Source: Welwitschia mirabilis
Lineage: Eukaryota; Gnetophyta; Gnetopsida; Welwitschiales
Length of the DNA stretch: 24,476 bases
Assembly (NCBI GenBank): GCA_051453625.1
Contig: JBOZIK010000001.1
Location: forward strand, 222,545,452 to 222,569,927
Direction: 5' to 3'
Part shown: piece by piece, positions 9,871 to 19,996 of the stretch
Layout of the letters: every line of letters starts with the position of its first letter
How positions within the stretch are numbered: position 1 is the first letter of the stretch
The notes under the pieces: generated by a model
The model's database searches: none
Told to the model about the DNA's origin: nothing
What the model saw: the letters and a program-made list of their open reading frames with translations, nothing else
Made by a program: the position numbers and the translations under genes

Positions 9871-10989
9871 TGTTGTAGCGTGTATTTTTGCAACTTCATG
9901 TCTTACTCTAAATCCTATTAATCAAAATATATAGATTATAAAATGCACACTGTAATATGAATGGAAGTGATCCAAATATCATAACCCGTCAAAGACTTAC
10001 GAGAGAAGAGTAAGAATGGATTTTCAAAAAATATGGTAACCTGAACTTAAGAATAATGTAGAAAATTAAAGGTGCTATATAATACGAGTGCAACTAAATC
10101 TAAATGTAATGCAAAATAAATCTAAAACTACTTTCTTTAGCCATAAAAAGGGTGTTCTTCAGACCTATATCATCAATGATACTATTACCAAATTAAGGAC
10201 AACATAAACCATAAGGGTAATATAACAAAAAGAAAATGCATAAATGAAAATAGAATTTTGTATTAAGACAGAACTAGCATTTGGATTACAAAATAGCCAA
10301 GTCTCAATGGAGGATGCACATCCCTTCATCAAGGGAACGTCTTTCTACAATTTGTGAAATGGATCTCTAGCCCGTTGATCTTCTGTCAGGAGAATGTCTG
10401 GTGCAAATAAAGATGGAGAGGATAGTTGAATGAGGGTCTTATTTATAGGGTTACAAAGTAAAACTGATACATAAAAGACACGACAAAATGTGCTCAATTA
10501 CAGAAAAGAAATGGATGAAATGGAAAAAGGTCAATTGCAGTTACAAGTATCATCTTGTCTATTGTGGGAATGACCAAGGGGATGATGGACTAGATGTTGC
10601 GATCTTCATCCTGCATATCATGGGGATGATCATGAGGATGACATCTCTTTATAAAATATGACTCAATAGTACTAGCTCCAGTCCATATCAGCATCCAATT
10701 TGGCATCTACAGTGTCATTGTCCTACATGTTATAGGGAGATAAAGGAGATGAGAATCTTCTTTGTCCTACTAACTAAGGAGAAGCTATCATTTTTCATCA
10801 GTGATCTTCCTTCAAACCCATGTGTATTAAAATGTGTCTTAAATGTCTCTAATCATGTTAAGAATTGCACATTTCTGAGATCTTTTATTAATTCTCCATA
10901 ATCCTTAAATTTGCATTTAAACCTATGTAAATATCCTGCAAAATAGCACATAACAACCCATCGAATACATACAATTTGGCATCACATCA
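9871..10989 (-). repeat. LTR of the Ty3/gypsy element
   Basis: The inner end is well placed: minus strand CTACAACA, three bases, then the primer-binding site. The outer end is set at ATCACATCA on the plus strand (minus TGATGTGATG) but is tentative. A TATA box (minus CTATAAATA) lies near 10440-10449, followed by a stretch suited to the R region. The second LTR is absent, so age from LTR divergence cannot be estimated. Confidence 0.55.
10439..10450 (-). promoter_or_regulatory. LTR TATA box
   Basis: On the minus strand, AACCCTATAAATAAGACC is a standard plant LTR promoter arrangement, and transcription would start about 30 bp further, near 10415. It is placed mid-LTR, as expected for a U3/R border. 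Confidence 0.5.
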
Positions 10990-13900
10990 CTTAGGTTGTA
11001 GTAATAAAAACTTAAGTAATAATTGCATCCCAGGGGTTATCTAAGGTGTAACTAGTTACCAAGACTATACTTATATGTCATGACTTAATGAATTTATTTA
11101 CTTATTAAAGAACATGTTAACTAAAAGACGAAAAAAAGGAGTTTATTATAGCATGCAGTGAAATATGAGTTGAAGGCCTCAACCTAAGATTCATGTATAA
11201 TAATTTATTTTTTCCAATAGACAAGGGAAGCCTTTTAACTTTTGAAGTTATCTAAATGAATCTTAAGTAATGTATTAAGTTTAACATAAAAGAATCCTCT
11301 TCAAAATCAATATGATTATATGTACATACATAAAATTCTATTTTATTAAAAGTAAAATTGCAAAATTTATTAATAAAAATAGTTTATTACATTAGGAATT
11401 AAGGTAAGACCAAACTCTAGAAAATCTTAGAAATACCAAAAAGAAAACTATTTCCTAAAGTGATGAGAGAATTTATTTTTCTTATTTAACGTTCTATATT
11501 TTAAGGATTATAAGGTTGAAGGTATAGATGTATCTTACTTAAAGTAATGATTAACATTAAAATATCTTTGAGAATTTTTAATTTTAAAAGTTGGTAAATC
11601 ATTTTGCATCTATTATATATCTTTTTATTTTTACCTTATCAAAACTAAGGTAGCCAAACTATTTCAAGATTTGTGACCTAAAGATTAATAATTATTTTTT
11701 ATAATTATTATAGCTAACTAGCTAATTTTTCTTAAAAAAATCATAAATTAAATGCTCCTAGTTTATAGGTAATATAAGTTCCCTATTCTCAGCTTCAAGT
11801 GCTCATAAAGTGATTGATTAAGGAGCCAAAACAAGAAGGCATAATGTCATTCTGGAACCTTTCCTAACCATTCTTCATGATGAAAAGATCTAATGTTTCC
11901 AAAACCTCAATTACTAATTTATAAGTAGAAAATAAAGGTTATATTATAGTCTTCATTCTAACTACAATTTGGGCTGAAAAAAGTTCTAAATCTAGGTGCA
12001 CATATTAACTTGCATGAAACCAATGTTAAATAAGCAATGCTTAACTTTTATAGTTCTATAGATGATTATAAGTAATGAAAAAGGGGTAGGAAGGTCAGTA
12101 GAATAAAAGGCCTTACTAAGTAAAGGAATTTTTAAAATATAGGATAATTATCTAATGATGATTAAAGAGGAGGATGATTGATTTAGTTAAGCATATATGT
12201 TTTTTATAGTAAAGAATGTATTTTAACATCTTAACAAGCATTAGCAGTGGCATTTTAACATTCTTACATGTGGTAAGTAAATAAATAAAAAATTTCATAC
12301 TTGTTAATAAGTTGATTTCATGAAGTTCTAAGTGTGTACAAAGTCTTGTTTATGAGCAAGGAAATAATTAAATAATCCTAAACTGATCTAGAACTTAACT
12401 TGANNNNNNNNNNCTTTGAATTATTTATAAAATTAGTTAGTATCTTTTTAAGATCTTATTAATTAAAATTTTGAGATAACTAATATCATGGAATTAACTT
12501 CACTTAAATAGCTATTCAAATATTACATGAAGTCTTTACAATATCAAACATTTGTAATTGAAAGATTAATATTTAAGTTATATACATCTATAATGCTACA
12601 CAAAATTCTAACTCATATAAATTATCTTAACTCTTCAAATGAGCATTGGAAACATCTAAANNNNNNNNAAGACCTCATAAGGCTTAGTGTTTAGAAGACT
12701 TATGAATTAATTTAGTTTAATTATTAAATAACCTTTTCACCAGCTTGGAACACTTAGTTAATAAATTAATTAAATGAGATCAAGTGTCTACTCTGCATCC
12801 TAAACTGTAAACTAGTTGTTTGATTCCATTTTATTTTATTTACAAATATCATTTCAAATCTTGATCTAGTCATATCTAATAACCCTATCCTAATTAATTT
12901 TTCACTGTAGAGCCTTAACTCTAAAGTAGATCTTAAATTAGTATAACTTTCAATTCACCTACAATAAAAGGAATCCATTAATAATATTTTGAATAAGATT
13001 AACTCCTTTAGTAGAATAGAGTTATAACTGTAAACCATACATTAAGTCAACTTGATGTTTTTCTTATGCTATGGAGGTCATTTAGTTTATCGCTTAAGTG
13101 TCCCAAATTACACTTGTTAGACTAGTAATTCATTAATCTAAAATCTAAATTCTAGAGTAAATATTGACTTAGCCTTACTCGCTATGATTTAGAGCTAACA
13201 CAAGAGTTGGGAGGGATTTAACGTGTTAATAAAATCCATTAACTTCTCTCTTTTTCATTCCATGTTACATTGCATGCCTTACTTTTTCTTATCTAATAAT
13301 AATGGGAATGAGGATTTGAAGACATCCTTCAAAGAAATATAGAGTTTTAAAAGCCTTACTTTAGGATTTTGACACCAACATAGCTTTTTGACTTAAAGAC
13401 CACTTTTGAAAATTTTTAAAATGCTCCTTTGAACCTTCATCCACTATGTTTAGCCCATCACTTAAACATGATCGCTATGATCCTTTATCTTCTTCTTAAC
13501 CAACACCTTGATAACCTCTATCAACTTTCAACAAATGCCTTCATGTCATGTTATTACTCCTAATTGAAGCTTAGATAAAATCTAAGTCATCCTACTAATG
13601 AATTAAATCTTTCATGTAAGTAACCCTTTGGATCCAACTCAATCACCCCTTATCCTTCATTTTTAAGTGGGAAATACATAAGTTCTTCTTACTCTATGCT
13701 CTAAAAATTTCATTTCTACACAAACATTTCCTATTGAAATAATTCATGATAGTTCAAGAAATAGTTATCATTTTTTATAAGCATTCTATTTCTCACTCCT
13801 TTTAAGTTTATTGCATTCAAGAGCATGCAAAAATATTACTAGATGAATAGGAGTGGAAAATAAAAATTAAAAAAGAAAAAAATTATTTGATGTTTTTAAT

Positions 13901-14451
13901 AGTTTATAGTTAATATTTTTGTAAAACTCACATAACTAATGCATGCATGATAAATTTACTATACTTTTATTTTTAAATAAATTTTTTATTTATTAAAAAC
14001 TTCAAGTTAATATTTGAATGACATTTTATTTAACCTCAAAAGCTTTAGTTTGATTATTAAAACGTAAGGTTATATCTTTAATAAATTCGGAAGGGTACTT
14101 CCAGACCTGTATGTGTTAAGCTTTAAATAAAGAATCATTAGGTTAGGATGGTAATAGTATTTACTCATGAATAACAAGCATTGTTTAAAAACTATTTTTA
14201 AATTTTATAAAGATTTAGAGTGTAATAAGAAAGATAAATTACTAGTGACATCTTTGAGTAATGGAAGACTAACATTTCCATAGGAAAATATCAAAAGTCT
14301 GCTTAATCTACCAAAGGAAGGCAAATCAATTAAAGACACTAATATAAAAGAACATACTTAATTAAATATAAAATTATTAGGATGGATTTCTATTAAAGCA
14401 AATATCTACATTAACAAAACCAAAAAGCATAAATTATTCATTATCTTAAGA
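10990..14451. other. AT-rich intergenic DNA without recognised genes
   Basis: About 3.4 kb beyond the gypsy LTR, with no ORF of note and no recognisable protein fragment on either strand. Two small N runs (12404-12413, 12661-12668) lie in it. It is probably very old repeat sequence. Confidence 0.4.
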
Positions 14452-14754
14452 ATGATGGTCAACAATCTTGTATCCATTCTTACTAAACAAAAAGGAATGG
14501 CTTTAATAGGATTACATATGGTTCAAGCTATCAGGAATTCAATAAAATGGAAAAATATTAATATCATCAAAGGCCTTTTTCAAGGGGGTATCGTAAAACA
14601 TATTGCTAAAATGAGGAAAGTGGAAGTGTCTAAAGTTATTAGATTAGGATTTCCCTCTTTAATTAGAAAGACTACAAGAGAAAAAGTGGTGGATTCTAGG
14701 GCAAATAAGCCTTATGTTGAATTAATTATTAGAACAATAGAATTAAATGTCTAA
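14452..14754 (+). CDS. Uncharacterised 100-codon ORF, probably a retroelement remnant
   Basis: An open frame of 100 codons starting MMVNNLVSILTKQKG, lysine-rich and without a recognised domain, signal peptide or membrane segment. A hundred codons in AT-rich DNA is longer than most chance ORFs here. The next 2 kb hold other coding-like fragments on the same strand, so a decayed element is more likely than a host gene. No promoter or splice signals were identified. Confidence 0.25.
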   Translation: MMVNNLVSILTKQKGMALIGLHMVQAIRNSIKWKNINIIKGLFQGGIVKHIAKMRKVEVSKVIRLGFPSLIRKTTREKVVDSRANKPYVELIIRTIELNV

Positions 14755-15649
14755 AAATCAAAGCTAAAATTATATTTTAAACAGGTAGGACCTTGTGAAA
14801 CCTTGTTAGTTTTCCTAAGTATAGGATCAGTGACCTCTAAGAATAAAGGGGCTTGATCCTACTTAATTCAGCTTTGAATAATTGCGCTCTACATATTCTT
14901 AGGCTATACCATTTACTAAAGCATTAGTAAAAAATAAAATTGATAGTCTTTGTACTTATTTAGTCTTATTCAATGAGGAAATACAAATATCCATAAAAGT
15001 GAGGAGGAGATCTTAATACTAGAGAACCAAAATTCATGCTTACTAATTGAAAATGAATTTTTGAAAACATAACTAGATCAATAAAAGTAGAGAATATTAA
15101 ATTATAGCAAGAAATTACTAGAAGAGTAAGAACAATGCACCTCTTAGGCTATTATAAGTGTGTTTCTTCATAGTTAAGAGGGGAATATGAATAAATTACA
15201 AAGCTGGAAGTAGCTCTAAATGAAAAGACTACTTTAAAAGCCTTACTGAAGGATAGACCAGATATTTTAGTGTTTGTTTGATTTTTTCCTTTTCTTTTTT
15301 TGCTTTGTGTGTGGAGAATTTAGTCACAATAAAGAAAAATGATGTTAAATATATTAAACACAAATAAAAATTTATTACCTTTATGCATAATAAGGGATAT
15401 TTACCTTTGAATAAAAAATATTTTAATAAAATTAACATTGATCTATAGGAATGAATGAAAATTTTTTAAAAATATACGTAGAAGCAGATAACTATAAACA
15501 AAAGTGAATGGAAACATTAACACTTAGCAACACATATTAGAGAAATTTGAAAGCAAGCAGATGAAAGGCAAGTAAACTAATAAAAGAAAACAAAGAACTA
15601 AATTATAAAATGAAGGTACCAAAATAAAAGGAAGCACAAGCTTTTATCC

Positions 15650-16760
15650 CTCTTTTTAGCAGTTCATCTTTAAAGCTACTTTTATTAGAAACTAAGGATG
15701 AAATTAAGAGTTTAATAAATTTAATAAGGGATCATTTAGAAGAAATTACAAGTAGTCATTATGAAAGTGATAATTTAGTGATAATTTTAAAACAATTGTT
15801 AATAATTTTTCCTATAAAAATAGAAGAAGAATTAAACATACATCACATAATAGCCTTAAATGCAGGAGATCAGATCAAGAAGCATATGGAAATATCTTTT
15901 ATAGATTGAAAGATAACATTAGACTCATTTGTCTAAAGTCCACTTAAACAATAATTTAGAATTTAGAAAATGAAATTTTGAAACTACAACATGAATCTTG
16001 ACTAATGAAAGTTAGCTTGGATAAAAGAATAGGTTTTGGGCATGAAGAACTTGTAGTTTCTTATAGCCTAGACTATTACCCTTAGAAGTTGTATGACTTC
16101 ATAGATAAATCTCAAGAATAATTACAAAATGTAATGGAGAAAATGTTTGAGGGATGGGAAAAAATCTTTCAACATTTTAAGAAAAATAATAAAGAATTAT
16201 AAAAATTAAAAAATAAGTTAAAAAAGCTAGATTAATACAACACCTTATAAATACCTCATTTACAAAATTTGTAAAATTATTGCAAATTAGATCTTAAGTT
16301 ATTTGAGGTCTTATCACAAGATCTATAATAGCTTAATTTACTTTGAGACCACATTATCACCAATATGAATATTTTGATATGCACCTTTGCAGACATTTTT
16401 TTCAAAAATGAAGTCATGTGATATTTTAAGCATATATACAATTCAAATTAAGTAGTTCTTAAAGGAAGGGGGGCATAAGGCTGGAAATAATACTAGACTA
16501 AGTTACTATATCTAAAGCCCCTTCTACATCCAAAAGGAAGAGAGAAGAATCCAAGTAAGCCAGAGCTACATCAAAATGTAAAGGCAAGAAAAGAGGCTCC
16601 TTGGTAACAATTAAAGAACATAAAGAATTAAAAATAATACATTTAAATAATATTGCTTTACAAAAGCAATTAAAAAAGCTCACGACATCCTTGAAGCAAG
16701 AAAGGAAGTTAGCTTAATTAGCAAAACAATAGAAAGAATTAAACTAGAGTTAAGATTAGC
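15650..16760 (+). pseudogene. Decayed coding remnant, possibly from a caulimovirid-like pararetrovirus or other retroelement
   Basis: Coding-like stretches alternate with stops: an open piece near 15655-15905, a lysine-rich coiled-coil-like piece near 16135-16230, and a short HYHQYEYFD peptide near 16345-16372 of a type I associate with central polyprotein regions of endogenous plant pararetroviruses. The frame is broken repeatedly, so there is no functional product. I see no reverse transcriptase, protease or movement-protein motif that would settle the family, and the assignment rests on pattern memory alone. Confidence 0.25.
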
Positions 16761-17885
16761 TATCATTTGTAAGAGAAGAAAAGGAAAATGAAGTTTTACA
16801 TTGATATAATATGCATGTTTTATTAAGGAACTAACAAAATTCTAAGCATAAGGGAACTAATAGGTTAAATATTTATGTAAATTTTTTTACTAACTATTAA
16901 TATGTTTTGATGCTTAAGTAATCCTAAATACATACACGTTATCTGAATTGGTTAGTAATATTATGTTGTTATGTTAATAAATTAGTATGATTTGTAATTA
17001 GTATATAGTATTATAAATAGTTGTTGTAGGTACAAATGCCATGTGGCATAAGAACAAAGAGGAAGAACAAATTAGCTAAAATCTAGAAACAATTTCTTCT
17101 ATGTAGCTATTTTGGTACAGCTAGAAAAGAAACTGCCTAGCATAAAGCTAAGGATAACAGGGTATACAAAGGAGGACCAGTATTAAAGAGGGGATCTTTA
17201 TGTTAAGGAAGGAACCAGCAATACTACTTTAGATAAATGTTTACTAGAGGAAGCTCTAATGAATCCTAGAAATGAGTAATAGGCATCTTTTCTAGCTCTA
17301 GTGCTCCTTGCAAAAGGAAACACTTATTAGTAATTTTTCATATGAATATGTAACGTTTAAATATTTAGCATTGTTACTAATGCAAAGCCAAAAACCTATC
17401 ATTTAGATTATTGTGTTATTTTATTTACAAGATGAAAAGCATCATAAACTATTATGTTGCTTAAAAAAGTAACACTTATACATCTTACTTTAATTTATGC
17501 AACTAAACATAACTTAGAATAATTAGTAGTGCTTAGAAATAAGTACTGTTTTAGTAATTAGTTTTATTTCATTTATCTTCTATTTTTCCCTTTTAAACCT
17601 GTATACTATGCACATAACAATGAAATGATAATCTTCAACCTAAACTATTCAAATTGATTTTTATCAAGAGCCAATCTTAATAATCTAGTTTAAACTAAAC
17701 TAGCTGGAGACATGACCATCTTAGCTAGCTCTTTAGTAAGCCTTTATTTTTAATAAATGATTTAAGATTACTCTAGATTAATAGTTTCATAGTTTTTTAG
17801 TGTTTAAGTGCATAATTTTGTGTTATTTGTGCATATTCCTTTAATAATCAGATTTCATCACTTACAAATTAGTCGCTAAGCATTA
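16761..17885. other. AT-rich DNA without recognised genes
   Basis: No recognised ORF, RNA gene or clear repeat. It is adjacent to the copia remnant on the right and may include its unrecognisable upstream part. Confidence 0.35.
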
Positions 17886-18470
17886 ATGTATGCCATGATT
17901 TATACCTGATCAAATGTTGTCCGTGTAGTGGAAGCGAATACTAGGTTATAATCCTAATATGACTCATTATCTCGCAATTAATTGGATCTACGAGTATGTA
18001 AATGCTACTTAGTCCAAGTAACTATGTATGTCAAAGTACATTTTGTTGTAAATGTGGATAGTATGTATTCCTCTACAGGGTATGTTTTCACTGTTTTTGA
18101 TGATGCTACTAATTGATTATCACAACTTCAATCCATGGTAAGTTTATCCATAATAGAATCAAAATACATTACTCTAATGGAATCTTGCAAAGAAATGTGG
18201 TGGTTGAGACAGATGCTTAGTTTATTAGGGAACAAAAATGCAATAGTCTATATCGTAATAGTTAAGTGCTCTTCACCTGGCTAAAAAAGCCACTTATCAT
18301 GTTTGAACCAAGTTTGTTAACTTAAGCTTCCACTATGTATGTGAAGTAATAGAATGAGCATGTGTAGTTTTAAAAGACTTCTATAAAGGATAATGCTACT
18401 AACACTTTGAAAAATTGTACATGTGGGGAAGCACAAATTTTGCACTTGCCTGGTTGGACTTGTAAAAAAC
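17886..18470 (+). pseudogene. Ty1/copia reverse transcriptase / RNase H remnant
   Basis: From 17886 the plus strand reads MYAMIYT (usual LMYAM.CTRPD), then SSTGYVFTV (18063 onward; usual RRSTTGYVF), then LQSMVSLSIIESKYI and ESCKEMWWLRQMLSLLG (usual ALSTTEAEY, EA.KE..WL..LL.ELG). After a frameshift near 18280, HLAKKATYH, TKFVNLSFHYV and CEVIE match the RNase H end. The catalytic E of the TEAEY motif is kept, but there are several stops and at least one frameshift. This is the 3' end of pol; no LTR is resolved. Confidence 0.85.
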
Positions 18471-18751
18471 TATATGGGGTTTATGTTGTTTTATAGTTTT
18501 GTATTAATCCTTAATATTATCAAAGAGGGACTATGGTCTCTTGGTAGCTTATAATTTTAGACAAAGGAATGAATTATCGTACTTGTGATTACTATTTATG
18601 TAGTGTATCTAATAGATCTTTGTGCTAATTTAATGAATTAAGTTAACAAGGACCCAAATCTCGTTATATTATTTGTTTGCTTCTTAATTTTATTTTACTA
18701 CTTCTTTACTTATTTTATAATATATGATGGCTATACATTTTGGGTGGAGGC

Positions 18752-19245
18752 AAGTGATTAGGCTAAAGGATGGGTATGGTCACTAACAGTTTTGAGTTTG
18801 CAACCCTTACTATTGTGTATAAGTTGCTATGGGGTGGTTGTTAAATGGGTGGAACATTCGTTCTCCATTTAGGAGGTCATGGTTTTGAATATTTGGATGC
18901 CCTAATGAGCATATTATAAGGCCTTAGGCATAATTAAATCATTTGTTTGGGAAAGTGTGTGACTATACCTTTAGAAAAATGTAACTAAAAATTTTGAGTT
19001 CAACATCCCCTTAGTATTGCATATAAGCTAATTGGGTTGTAGTCAAATTGGTGGAACACTCTATCTTCCATTTATGAGGTTGTAGGTTTGAACTTTTGGA
19101 TGCTTTGCTCAGTAGACTATGAGGCCTTCATTATAATTAATCTACTTATTCTAGTGATCGTGTTGGCTATAGGCCTTAGAAATGTATTGGTCATGAAAAT
19201 TTTCAAGTTTAATATCCTCTCTTTCACTATTTCTAATGTTCTTAA
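18752..19245 (+). repeat. Two to three tandem units of about 200 bp with tRNA-like boxes (SINE-like)
   Basis: Units at about 18752-18950 and 18951-19150 align with each other, and a third partial unit follows to about 19245. Each full unit has an A-box-like segment (19041-19054, AGTCAAATTGGTGG; 18841-18853) and, about 30-45 bp later, a B-box-like one (GGTTTGAAC at 19085-19093; GGTTTTGAAT at 18881-18890), spaced as in tRNA genes. The sequence between (ATTTATGAGGTTGTAGG) also resembles the anticodon-arm side of a tRNA-derived SINE. Confidence 0.5.
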
Positions 19246-19500
19246 TTAAATAAATGCTTAAAATGCTCATTGAAATATGTCTTCAAGCGTTATGGATGAA
19301 TGACCCCAATTGCAGAGGATTAACCAAAAAGCCTACCCACTATAAGGTTGTGGACATTGCTATAAGAAACACTNNNNNNNNNNCCTTTTATATAATAGCT
19401 CCTAAAAATTTCATAACATAAAGAAGTTCTATAACCATTACAAAATGGAGTAAAATCTTATTTCATGATTTACGACATATTGAGTTTATTTTATAAACTG
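19246..19500. other. Transition from repeats to the gene region
   Basis: AT-rich with a 10-N gap at 19374-19383. Nothing is recognised. CpG becomes frequent shortly after 19500. Confidence 0.4.
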
Positions 19501-19594
19501 TTTTAGTTTGCTTCTTTGAGTTCTATGCTTTCCTGAGTGTAGCATGTGCATAAGCTTCGGCAATTGTTAGGAAAGGAAGGGTCTGTTCCTCGGC

Positions 19595-19680
19595 CAGATT
19601 TTACCGTTGAAACGAGTCGGGCGTTGTTTGAAACCCAGATATTAAATTATAAAAAATTTGAAATGACAGGAACTTTCGAC
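19595..19680 (+). promoter_or_regulatory. Candidate EB1C core promoter: MSA-like site and TATA-like box
   Basis: A TATA-like TATAAAAAA lies at 19648-19656, about 235 bp before the start codon. About 40 bp upstream, CCGTT at 19604-19608 reads AACGG on the other strand, in the flank TTCAACGGTAA, matching 9 of 11 positions of the mitosis-specific activator consensus YCYAACGGYYA bound by MYB3R factors. From knowledge of the family, G2/M expression of EB1C would fit. The transcription start is inferred near 19680 and is unproven. Confidence 0.4.
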
Positions 19681-19888
19681 AACCGGATTGCCATAGGAGT
19701 CCGCGCAGAGCTTATTCAAATTGCCCTTTAAATTCCAAAAGGGGTTGTTTCACACCCAGTCTCTAAGTTCTCCCACTTCCCACCTCCTGCTGATAAGTCG
19801 AACCGGGCTCGGCTGTTTTCTCAGAAGTGTTTTGAGGAAGAGCAGGGCAAAATTTCAGAATTTTTGTCCGAAGAAGAAGTCAAGGAAA
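19681..19888 (+). other. Inferred 5' untranslated leader of the EB1C-like gene
   Basis: This stretch of about 208 bp lies between the TATA-like box and the ATG. It is pyrimidine-rich in its middle (CTCCCACTTCCCACCTCC) and purine-rich just before the start. It contains no ATG, so there is no upstream ORF to hinder scanning. Confidence 0.45.
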
Positions 19889-19996
19889 ATGGCCACAAAC
19901 TTTGGCACCATGGATTCCGCTTACTTTGTTGGAAGACATGAACTCCTTTCTTGGATCAACTCTACGCTTCAGCTTTCTCTCAGCAAAATAGAAGAG
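19889..19996 (+). CDS. EB1C: EB1C-like exon 1 (coding part)
   Basis: This exon codes residues 1-36, from MATNFG to LSKIEE, the beginning of the calponin-homology domain. It ends GAG before a GTTCTC donor in phase 0. Reading on into intron 1 soon hits a stop, at about 20062. A second in-frame ATG at residue 8 lies in an ACCATGG context and could serve as an alternative start that loses only seven residues. Confidence 0.93.

Larger units (their letters stand above)
6140..10989 (-). mobile_element. Truncated, decayed Ty3/gypsy retrotransposon (Tat/Athila-like)
   Basis: Read on the minus strand, the order is LTR (about 10989-9871), primer-binding site, long leader, gag, protease and the start of reverse transcriptase, where similarity stops. 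RNase H, integrase and the second LTR are missing. Many stop codons and frame changes make it non-functional. The fragments LNLTLKQVYKDEIIKLINAG, FRKLNEVIRKDQCPLPF and FLDGYNSYN are typical of plant Ty3/gypsy pol, and NIMPL in the protease suggests the Tat/Athila side. Both ends are approximate. Confidence 0.85.

Noticed and set aside
18836-19094. Functional tRNA genes
   Set aside because: Box-like segments are present but stems are not maintained and bases in the boxes have changed. A SINE-derived repeat is more likely.
19546-19731. 61-codon plus-strand ORF just upstream of EB1C
   Set aside because: It overlaps the presumed promoter and leader, has no ATG context or domain, and is best explained by the local rise in GC content.
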